A stretch of 64,000 nt of DNA, from positions 218,525-282,524 of the forward strand of contig NW_019775680.1 of assembly GCF_001039355.2 (NCBI RefSeq), read 5' to 3'. Source of the stretch: Lingula anatina. Lineage: Eukaryota > Brachiopoda > Lingulata > Lingulida > Lingulidae. This document shows positions 38,601 to 50,502 of the stretch, one piece after another; the stretch's first letter is position 1; every line of letters begins with the position of its first letter. The notes under the pieces were generated by a model, which worked only from the letters and a program-made list of their open reading frames with translations, was not told the DNA's origin and made no database searches. The position numbers and the translations under genes were made by a program.

Positions 38601-41600
38601 TGAATATGATGCACTGACGCGATAATCTTTACTACCTCCAGCTCACTTCACGTTTGCTAAGTACGTTAAAATCTTATCAGAAAACCTTTCTGTTCTCTTA
38701 TCAAATCTGTGTTTGATACACATGACTGTACTTTGCAGCTAAGTTTCAATCCTTGAAATATCCTACGGCTCATTAATCAAATGTGTTCTCATAAATTAAG
38801 GTGGTTATTGTTGAAAGCATGGTTTTAGTTTTATCTACAAGTGAGCAGTTAAGCAGTTGTCACTGAGCTACGCAAGAGGGGGTTTAAGACAGCTGTTTCA
38901 GAGACTTGCACTGTACTATGACACACAAATAGCCAATAGGAGGAGATTGGTGTGCTGGTTCTGGAAGAACTGTCCTTTTTCGCTTGATAAAATCCATTTT
39001 GACACAAAATTTGAACAAAGCTGTATGTTATTTCTCAAGTTGGATCAACTTAAGGGGGTAAAAAGATCCACTTTTATAGACTGAAAAAAGACTATGGGGA
39101 ACCTTCTTTCAAAATTGCAGGCTACAGGACTTCTGTTGATTCCAACAAAAAAAATCTGAACTTTATAATCTTCCAGTAGTATATATTTAAATTTGACGGA
39201 ATTGATAAAATAATTGAAACACTTCAAACTAAACATATAAATGTTTTCTTTCTTTCTCCATCTCTTATATACAGGTATATCTGATTATATGTGCTTTGAG
39301 AAACCAATAAAGTTAAGCTCAATGGGGAATACAAGATAATCACATCTTTAAACTCTGGGTAAAAATCAATTCAGTTCTCCAGGCGTTAATCAGCAAATAC
39401 ACAGGCTTCTAGCACTAGATAATCAATCAACTTAAAAACAAACTACCTGTTCTGTGTTCATTTGTACCCTTAAAACAACTGCATATGGTGGCCTGTGGTC
39501 AGAATTTCATAGTGTGGAAACAATATAATCACCACTCACCTACCTATGTTTCTACTCTTTCCATTGCACATACTATTGTACTGGTACATTGACTGCCTCT
39601 TATGGATAACAGATTTAATTAATAGTGTTCAAAACCTTTGCTCTCTCTAGGGCATATATACAGTAAAGTCAGGTATACCGGGGTATGTGTGTGAGAGTGT
39701 GTGTTTGTGTGTATATGTGTGCGTGTTTGTATGTATGTGTGAGTGTATATGTGTGTGTGTGTGCATGTGTGTGTGTGTGTGTGTGTGGAGGGGGGGNNNN
39801 NNNNNNNNNNNNNNNNNNNNNNNNNNNNNNNNNNNNNNNNNNNNNNNNNNNNNNNNNNNNNNNNNNNNNNNNNNNNNNNNNNNNNNNNNNNNNNNNNNNN
39901 NNNNNNNNNNNNNNNNNNNNNNNNNNNNNNNNNNNNNNNNNNNNNNNNNNNNNNNNNNNNNNNNNNNNNNNNNNNNNNNNNNNNNNNNNNNNNNNNNNNN
40001 NNNNNNNNNNNNNNNNNNNNNNNNNNNNNNNNNNNNNNNNNNNNNNNNNNNNNNNNNNNNNNNNNNNNNNNNNNNNNNNNNNNNNNNNNNNNNNNNNNNN
40101 NNNNNNNNNNNNNNNNNNNNNNNNNNNNNNNNNNNNNNNNNNNNNNNNNNNNNNNNNNNNNNNNNNNNNNNNNNNNNNNNNNNNNNNNNNNNNNNNNNNN
40201 NNNNNNNNNNNNNNNNNNNNNNNNNNNNNNNNNNNNNNNNNNNNNNNNNNNNNNNNNNNNNNNNNNNNNNNNNNNNNNNNNNNNNNNNNNNNNNNNNNNN
40301 NNNNNNNNNNNNNNNNNNNNNNNNNNNNNNNNNNNNNNNNNNNNNNNNNNNNNNNNNNNNNNNNNNNNNNNNNNNNNNNNNNNNNNNNNNNNNNNNNNNN
40401 NNNNNNNNNNNNNNNNNNNNNNNNNNNNNNNNNNNNNNNNTGTACTTTGCAGCTAAGTTTCAATCCTTGAAATATCCTACGGCTCATTAATCAAATGTGT
40501 TCTCATAAATTAAGGTGGTTATTGTTGAAAGCATGGTTTTAGTTTTATCTACAAGTGAGCAGTTAAGCAGTTGTCACTGAGCTACGCAAGAGGGGGTTTA
40601 AGACAGCTGTTTCAGAGACTTGCACTGTACTATGACACACAAATAGCCAATAGGAGGAGATTGGTGTGCTGGTTCTGGAAGAACTGTCCTTTTTCGCTTG
40701 ATAAAATCCATTTTGACACAAAATTTGAACAAAGCTGTATGTTATTTCTCAAGTTGGATCAACTTAAGGGGGTAAAAAGATCCACTTTTATAGACTGAAA
40801 AAAGACTATGGGGAACCTTCTTTCAAAATTGCAGGCTACAGGACTTCTGTTGATTCCAACAAAAAAAAATCTGAACTTTATAATCTTCCAGTAGTATATA
40901 TTTAAATTTGACGGAATTGATAAAATAATTGAAACACTTCAAACTAAACATATAAATGTTTTCTTTCTTTCTCCATCTCTTATATACAGGTATATCTGAT
41001 TATATGTGCTTTGAGAAACCAATAAAGTTAAGCTCAAAGGGGAATACAAGATAATCACATCTTTAAACTCTGGGTAAAAATCAATTCAGTTCTCCAGGCG
41101 TTAATCAGCAAATACACAGGCTTCTAGCACTAGATAATCAATCAACTTAAAAACAAACTACCTGTTCCGTGTTCATTTGTACCCTTAAAACAACTGCATA
41201 TGGTGGCCTGTGGTCAGAATTTCATAGTGTGGAAACAATATAATCACCACTCACCTACCTATGTTTCTACTCTTTCCATTGCACATACTATTGTACTGGT
41301 ACATTGACTGCCTCTTATGGATAACAGATTTAATTAATAGTGTTCAAAACCTTTGCTCTCTCTAGGGCATATATACAGTAAAGTCAGGTATACCGGGGTA
41401 TGTGTGTGAGAGTGTGTGTTTGTGTGTATATGTGTGCGTGTTTGTATGTATGTGTGAGTGTATATGTGTGTGTGTGTGCATGTGTGTGTGTGTGTGTGTG
41501 TGGAGGGGGGGCTGGGGGGGGGAGGGAGGCAAGGACGGCTCACGTGTAGAAAATTACTTTCCCCAGTTTTTCAGTCATATAGCAGCCCTAAGTCAGTTGT

Positions 41601-43881
41601 CAAGTAACTTGTAGCAGTAGAGCTACATGTACTAATTAAGATGCCCTGGTCAATATTCTAAATTCAAATGTATACTTGAATCTCATAATATATCATGAAA
41701 AAATTGGTATTTCATGGTGGACCTGGAGCCTGAGCTAACGGATCACTGACTGATGTTCAATTCCAAGTACATCTTTGCTGTTATCTCTCTCCCCACACCA
41801 TCACTACTTTTTTTGTTAATGGTAGCTGTCCACATAAAATAGTTTTCCTAGGCCTGCTGGATAATACAGTATGTCTAAACTATTCCTAGAAAATAATCTA
41901 ATTTGGCTGAAGAAAAATCAATACATTTGACCATTTTCCACCAAACCCTTTACAGATTTGGTACACCAGCTCAACTTGGCTAGAAGTACAGTGTACCAGT
42001 ATCCAGCAGTTTTAGGGCAAAAAGAATTCAGCCTCAAGTGGGCTGTGAAATACTTACTTTTTTCTTGTTAGTGACTGTTGTCTTTCCATGACTCCCTGTG
42101 GAAGATAACATGTCATTTGGCAACAGCACCGTTGGGACAGATGCGAGAGGTGTGGGCGGGGTGCCACAGGGTGACTGTTCCTCAAACTGCTGAACCACAC
42201 TGGTTCGTCTCAGTAATACCTGGCGGATCCACTCCTCCACTGTGTGCTGTGGCAGACCTGAGTTATGATCAATAGACAGTGTGCAGTAAACTGAATACCA
42301 TGTAGAGCCAACAAGGGAAGGCTGAGAGCTAGGATTGGACAGTTATGAAGCACATACGTAGGAAATGCTCTTGGACGTGTCCAATAAGGTCACTGGCTGA
42401 CATCATATTGACTGATGTCCTGACAATTATCTCAGAAAAAAAGGAAGGACAATGGAGTGTGAAGTTGTTTTTATGTTCAGGTTTTTCTATTTTTCCATGT
42501 CATTTTATTTCATCCCATTATTTGTCATCTTTAGAACAACCATAAACTCAAACCATGTAGCTGTGAAATCCAAACCATCTTGGATTTACGTAGTTGCCAA
42601 AAGGTCTTGGCCTTTCAACAGCAATCAGCCACAGGTAGATATTACATATACAAGCAGTGATATTGAGGTACTAGTAACATGTACAGTGTATGTGGCAAAA
42701 ATGTCTATCTACAGTGGACTAGGACACAAAATATAAACAAAGCTAAAATCTTTGCCATCAAGACCATTATAATAACTTAATTTACCAAATCACTGGGTAG
42801 CACTGTAATTTGAAACACCAAATGTAAGTACTTGAAAGTTTACTGTTATGGTGAACCCTAATTCTGGCATTTCAAATCTACAGGTACCAGTATTCCTAAT
42901 TACTAAATAAATCTGAGATAAAACAAAAAAATTAAAATGGCTTACAGTATGTATCTCACATGCATGATTTAGTACTATAATCTCCTTAGGTAATGTTCAA
43001 TGTTGAGATTGTAAATTAAATAAGTCATGGCCTTTAACAAATGACAAAAATAGTGCACAAGTGGACAAGATAAGTGGATTAATATTATGGGGACTGTGCT
43101 AATATACTTCAAAGGAGGACTGTGCTAATATATGGATATCTTTTAAGTCCATGAAACGTGTGAAAAACTGACTTGTTTGCGCAGTCAGTAACCCGAGTGA
43201 AATGCCTGAGAGACCAATGAAAGTAGCTGATTTAAAGGAAGATAACAGAAGCCAGTGACTTGATTAACACCTAGGAGAGTAGATAAGGTATTATCACCAG
43301 TAAGGCTATACTTGGGGGAAAAATGAATGGAAAATCAATTTTGGTCTGTAAGAATCCATTGATACCTAAATTGAGCTAACTGAACAAAATAAACTCATCA
43401 CCAGGAAGACTCTCCAAGGAAATTGAATAAATTCAGTCTTGTGTATGTCGATCCCAATTTTAGCACATTAACAAGAAATAACATTTCCTTAGAGGGCTGC
43501 CAGGGAACATACTCTCTCTGTCCTCAAAGTGTCAAATGAGTTATGCTCATTAACTGGAAGTCAATACCGGACTGGAAGTGAACTTCAAGACTGTTCAATA
43601 TTTCATTATTTGTTTGATTTGGTTATCACCGGCAGATTGAATAGTGGCTGTCACCCCGAGTTTCAGATTCTTCTGGAAACCAACTGAAGCCTTCATGTAT
43701 TGATAGTGGGGGTCAGCTTCCAGTTATTTAACTCAGTTATAAAACTAAGGGTGGAGGAGTGTAATAAATGATATTTATTTATTTTGTGGATTTTGTGGAT
43801 TTTATAGAACTGTCCTTTAATGAGTGAGAGAGACAGAGAGAGAGAACTGGAGAAATAGAGAAAAAAGAGAGAGGCATATAT

Positions 43882-43929
<48 letters not shown>

Positions 43930-43931
43930 GT

Positions 43932-43995
<64 letters not shown>

Positions 43996-46900
43996 AGAGA
44001 ACTCAGGTTTGTTTCAGTGCCATGAAACTCCATTCTCACCAGGTATTGGGAACAACACCTCTAGGTCCAGCTGAAGGTTGGTGTCTCCACCATCTTTGAA
44101 CTTGACACTGGTTCCCTTGTGTAGACTGTGCAGACACTGGTAGAGGGGGAAAGACTGTGGCTCTGTGACTTTTGCTCCTTTGTAAAAAACTGTTCCCGAT
44201 GGTTTCAGCCACACCTGATAAGGAAATGTATTTTTGCACATTCTCATTTGTGTTCGAAGTCATTAATATACCCGTTTTCTGACAGTATCATAATATTATG
44301 GATACCAATCAGAGGATCGTAAATAAAAATATATACCCTCATCTTTCTCTGTAAATTTACTCCGTATTGCAATCTGTGATTACTCTACATGCCCAATAGC
44401 ATTCTTTGATTGAGCTATTTTTCACTTTCCCAGTCTGAAAAATTGGTGGCTCTGTTACTAGTGACTGTTTGCTATCAGATATTTCCATCATATAGTCAAG
44501 CTTACTAGTAAGGTATATATTGCAGAATCTCTATCCAACTGCCCAGTGACTATGTACATATTTAAATGCTGACAATTGCAGGGGCGGATTTAAGCAGTCT
44601 TCTGGGTCTTCTGGAAGACGGTCAGATTTTCAAGTTTATATTGACGGATATCTAATTTTCTTTGTTGGAAGACAGTCAAAATTGGAGGATGAATCAACAA
44701 AGATGAAAATTGGAAGACTGTCAGTAAATAGCTCTGGATCCACCCCTACATTGCAGATCCACATGCCCCCACCCCTCCACCTTAGGTGAGGTACTCTCTC
44801 TCTGTCCCAATAACCAGGGTATAAGGCAGAATAAGACACAGTTTTCCCATCCCTATGCTTTTGATAAAACATAGTATAGTTTTCCTATCCCTATTAAAGT
44901 ATGTGTATTATTGCCTTTTATTGTCTTATATTTAATTTTTTCTTTCTGCCCCCCCCTTCCCCCCCAAAAAAAGCCCCTTGCCCCCTACCTGTAGCAAAAT
45001 CCTGGATCCACCAGTGATGGAGCATAAAACATTATGTGACTGGATCACCAAATAACTTAATCAGATCTTGAATTAATACTGTATATAACACTTACACCCC
45101 ATTTCCATAGATTAGATCGACCTAGTTTAGATCGACCTAACTCCGGATCCCTGGGGGTTCACGCTAAATAGCTGTCAGCCAGGCGGACACGAAAGTTAAT
45201 TACACCCTTACAGCTTGTAGTAGGCGGGACGGACACTTAAGTCGGATTATCTGAAAGTAATCTAGTGAGACTCCCTGCAGGAATAGATCGATCTAAAATC
45301 TATGGGAATAGAGCCTTAAACTCACTGTGTATGGGCTTCCCTTCCAGCTCCCTAGAAACTCCTGGAGTGACTGAATAAAGAAAGCTAAATGCACCCAAAG
45401 TAGTTCCACCACTGACTTCTCATCTCCAAGGTGCTCCTCGCCATTTGTCCTGGCTTCTATGTGCAGAGATGTGGCAGTAGGGGTTGTTATACAAACGTAC
45501 ACCTAAGAATAAATACAGACGAAATGGAGATTCACCATTTTTATGCAGAAGCTGTGGGTACTTTATGTTCTAATGTACACAAATGTGCACCTACCCACTG
45601 AGAATATATACAGACTGGAAAGAAACTGAGCTTTATGTTGCCAAATGTAGGCATTTGGGTTTTTTAAACAGACTATTGGTGTCTTGCATTATGCACCTGA
45701 AAAAACATACACACTGTGTACAATGAGTTAAGAAAGGGTTTCGGTAAATGGTAATTTGGCTGTCCCAGACTTATGATAAATAAACACTGGCATTAGGGAA
45801 GGAAAACTGAAGGAATACAATAACCATTTTCAGGTACATTAGAAAAAACCTTAAACTCTTTAAACCATCAAAAACATTATAAAAATAAGAAAGAAAACAA
45901 AAAACAGCCAAAGAAAGCACAAAATCTTAGTAATGGTGTTACATCACCTCTGCTATTCTCAGTAACAGCCCAGTCTTGTAGTAATGTTGATAGCTTGCAC
46001 CATGCTGCAGATCTTTACAGAGGGCCAGCATCCTCGGCAGAGCACCTCTGGCGCAACCCAGTGGGAATTTGAAGCACCAGCTCAGCTGTAGATCACCTTT
46101 TAGGGGATTTTCGGTCCAATTTAGTTGCTTTAAATGAAAAGGTTACTTTTTCATTGTGTGCTTTTTAGAGAGAGCTGTGATGTAGATGGTGAAAGAACCA
46201 TTTAAAATGCTAACAATGAGAAAACTGAATTAATTTAATAGTTATTAAGGTATTCTACTGTATTTTGAACAACAGTAAACACCATGAAGTCAATGTGCTT
46301 AATTGGTGTTTATGACTTTATTGACATACTAAAGACAACCAAAACAACAAACTGCATACTTGATTGCATTGAGATGTGCTCTCAATTGCGGCAGGTGTGA
46401 AGGCAATTGTGCTGTGCATTTTAAACTCTTGATATATATTTTTCTTAAACTAATGACTTACAGGCTTTTTATCAGGCAAACGGTTCATGAGAGGAGCATA
46501 AAACCTGACATCTGGAGACAAGTGTGGATAGAGAGGAAGAGCAAGGCTCCTGAACCCATTTTTTGTTTTAGAGTGCAACGTTAAAAGGTGGAGTCGCTTC
46601 AGTAGCTGAATCATCAGTGTTATCTGGTCCTGGTTCATGCTGACATCCTGGAAATAGTATCTCATTCGATATCTCTGAATTGCAAAATGGAGTCAATTAT
46701 TTTCTGATGTGTGGTCTGTTGATAATGTTCATGAGTTTAAACTTACAAACCCTGCCTGGTTTAAAATACCAGAGATGACATACACAATAACAGCTTTTGG
46801 AAATGCATATTGCCCCTTACCTGCCACAGAAGAGGGAGCAGGACCTCCCTTACGAGTCCCTTTAAAGGGATCTCCTCCAACGCTTTGACTAGGAGCCCGG

Positions 46901-48174
46901 GATCAGGGCGTGCCTCGTTGCTCTTACTAGGCCAGAACTTGGACGCCTCAAACTTGAAAGCCTTCTTGTGATCGTCTAGGTGCAGTGCACAAAACATCTT
47001 CGCCAGACCCACTGGGTTGATACAGATGACTCTAAAGCAAGCGCCATGACTACTGTGACTGTTGTGGCTGGAGTTACTCTGGGTGTTGTCGTCGTTGAAA
47101 TGGAAATCTTGAATGACTCCCTGGAGTAAAAACCATAGGCCTCTATATAAGATAAATTACGACAATTGTGCCAGGTTAAACTGAATGAGATTTTAAATCG
47201 TTATCAAATGCGTAGCATGAAGCTGCAGTTCAACTTGGCTAACCGTCCCTTGCCATTGAAATACTCTAAGAGCAGTCTTATCAGCAAAATGTCTTTGGTG
47301 AAATAAGAAAAAAAGGACAGGTGTCTTGTTTATTTCAACCTACCGATGACCATGCTAACTAATCGAATACAACGACAGCGTTTGCAATATTGCGCAAATG
47401 TCAAAAACCAGAAATAGAAAATTCTACCGTATAGAAAGACCAAAATTAAAAAGTATTTTTACCCAAGAGATCGCAAAATGCGTTCAATTTTTCATGGCAT
47501 TTTGATCAGGATTTTACAAAAAGTAGAAAGGTATGTCTGTACATTTCTAAATACAAAATCAATAATTAAACAAATGAGTGAAATATAAATAAATAGATAA
47601 ATAAGAGTAACATACAATAGGCCTGTATTCCTCTCTTACTGGGGACTGCCTCGTCTTACCACTTTGTGCATGAAAGCCGTTTCCTTCTCCAAATGCTCTC
47701 CGTACTCTCTCCCAGCCTGTTTAATGGCGTCGTCCCGGTACTGTTCCCATGTGAGGAGGCAGGTGCCCTCCTGGCGTAGGCTGGTGATGTAGTTATGGAG
47801 GGAGACGGTCTCGGGGAGCACCCTGCAGTTTAGGTGGGGGAAGATGTCAAAGTTCACCGCCTTGCTCAAGAGAACCTTGCGGACCTCCTCAACGCCCTGA
47901 AAATATTTTAATAATATAGTGCTCATAGTTTTTTTTTAAATAATTTGTCCGATCTTATGAAGTTCGAGCTCGTCACATTACGTTGCGTACAGCAGCGTTT
48001 GTAGTGAAGCCCCTGTTCTCATATTATGAAATTAAGACGGTCGTGTTCTATTTGGATAGATCGGTAGAGAATGTTTTAAAAATATCTAAAATTTTGACAA
48101 TTTGACAGGTGTTATTTACATTGCTGTCATAGCGGCATTTTAGTCACAGAAAACTACACAAGACACAAGAGCGC

Positions 48175-48211
<37 letters not shown>

Positions 48212-50332
48212 CGCTGCAGTTTTAGAGCTTGCCCCTATGATGGTAGAGTGTATTCTAGGCCTATGCTTCAGGTTATACTCTAACTCTTTTATTTTCCTGT
48301 CCACTCGAAGGTCGCTCTCTTCAGAACTGTGGTAAAAAAATAGTTCAACAAATGAAATGGAAAGAATCGTTTAGTACAGCTTGATAAATAATCCATGAAA
48401 ATAATGTAATACATTTATAACAATAACAGATGATACATGTTTCTATTTGGAGTCTAAAATCCATTTAAAGTTCAGTACACTTCATAAAAAAGAAACATGT
48501 ACAGGTTTTTATGAACAAAAAATATTAAGATACATAAAATCTAAAAAAAAAAAAATCGAAAAAGGTTCTAGATAAAAACAAAAATAAAAATTACACATAT
48601 TTCATAAAATGACATCAGTTTTGGCTTGGGACTTTTGCAGGTAGAATGTCATCATAACAAAAACTTAATCTATATTTATTTACGTGTATGTGTGTATGTA
48701 GGCCTATTCATTAATTTATATATCATTATAATATTATAATTATCTGTCTATACGTCACGCAACCCAACTGGCAACAGCTTTTAGTCTAAATATTCCATAC
48801 ACCGCTGTTATCATACCTTAGCTTATGTATCTCGCTGGCTATGCTGTCCACTTGTCTCGTCTCATTCTGCATTATCTTACACCTGACTAGGTCGTGTCTA
48901 GCCTTCAGCTTCTCCGGGGGCAGAACTTTCTCCGTCTTTGTGGACACCAAGATGATAGAGCTGCCAGGAGCCTAAAAAACGTGTAGAATATTGTTAGAGC
49001 ACTTGCAGTAACACAGAGAAAATTGATCATTTTTTTGCGATCATATTTTAATAGACAAATTTTAACTTTAAAAAGTAAAAGGGATAACAACTGTTCGTAT
49101 GAGATCTATTACACAATAAATTAATTATTAACAACTCATAGAAATATAATATGTTCCATTTAACAAAAAAAAAAAAAAAAATGGCAGTTATAGCAATTAT
49201 TCTGCAATCTGTGCTTGTCATCGGACCTTCACAGATGGCTATACTCTGTAATAATCTCTTAATAACAAACTTTTTAGAAAAGAATAGGGACTAACTTTAC
49301 ATGTTGAAATGGATTCATTTACCATTGTTAAGTATGGTAAACTTGTCGTTTACCCCAGGAAAATTCTATTTTGGCCAAAACGAACAGTTGTTATCCTTTC
49401 AAGAAGGAAAAAAGGATTTGCGAGGACCGGGAGTCGAACCCGGATCGACTGCTTGGAAGGCAACCATGCTAACCGTTACACCATCCACGCTTGTTGTGCT
49501 ACCTCAAACAATGTAAAAACCAGTTTTATGCGACATTGGAAATCGAGTTCACCTTATCAAACCATCTACATCACAACTTTATACAGTATGCCCTTAGATC
49601 CATTATTCACATTTACATGTATAATGAATCCAAATTATATCTAATTACATGAGGCTAAATGATGCCGAGTTTAACAACGATTGTTTTGTAGCCGGACTAA
49701 TCACCTTTTGCCTTGTGACACTTATTTAAAGTGATAAAATATTTCAAAGCTTTTAGAGCAGGGAAGTCCCAGTTATACTTCCACGCTTCGGAAAAAAAAC
49801 CCAGACAAGTCAGCAGTTTTCTAGTTAAACGAAATACTTATAACAAGATAAGCAACGGGAAACGTTAAAAAACTACAACGTATTCAAAACAAATCCTATC
49901 TCTTTAGACACTAAAAACTGTGGACCAGACCTATTGCGCATTTATCCTGAAATAAAATGAGATTTGGTCTAAAAAAAAAAACTAAAAAAAACGTGTGACA
50001 GGAATGGTAGTCCGCTAGAAACCGTAGTCCGTTCCCCATTACTTTGTACAGGTGACATTCGTCCTATTTACTAACCCCAATATCCCGACTTACCATAGCC
50101 TGTACTAATTATAGGGGACCCTGGACTTCCATTCTTAAGACAACCATTCCTGTCACACCGGTTCCAATTTATTTATCCCACCTTATACTGTATGTCATCA
50201 ATATACTGTGTCACACCGTCATAGTTTGCCTGGTCGGCCGCATCAAATACCAACACATACAGGGCGGTACCTGTCATATACACTTGGTGGCAGCCCTGGT
50301 AGATCTAGAGAGAGAGAGATAGTTATGGAAAT

Positions 50333-50371
<39 letters not shown>

Positions 50372-50448
50372 TTGCATCTTTTCAGTATATTATGTTAATT
50401 AATCAAACATTTGATTAATGTTTTTTTTTTACAGTTTTTCAAATGGAG

Positions 50449-50502
<54 letters not shown>

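Larger units (their letters stand above)
30652..42057. other. ROCO intron, about 11.4 kb including a gap and a duplicated segment
   Basis: The largest intron separates the exon ending in KKK from the exon starting NVVIKW, both in phase 0. It is packed with repeats: MITE-1 copies c-g, a MITE-2 copy, two foldback families, a duplicated 0.17-0.2 kb segment, G26 and (TG)n runs, and 644 Ns flanked by a duplicated 1.07 kb. The true length is shorter by about 1.7 kb if the duplication is an assembly artefact. No additional exon seen. Confidence 0.6.

Noticed and set aside
38857-39084. 75-codon frame beginning MSLSYARGGLRQLFQ
   Set aside because: It is duplicated exactly at 40571-40798 only because the surrounding 1.07 kb is duplicated at the gap; no family or splice evidence.
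39669-40490. Open frames of 237-272 codons across the N run
   Set aside because: They consist almost entirely of Ns translated as X, plus (TG)n; not coding.
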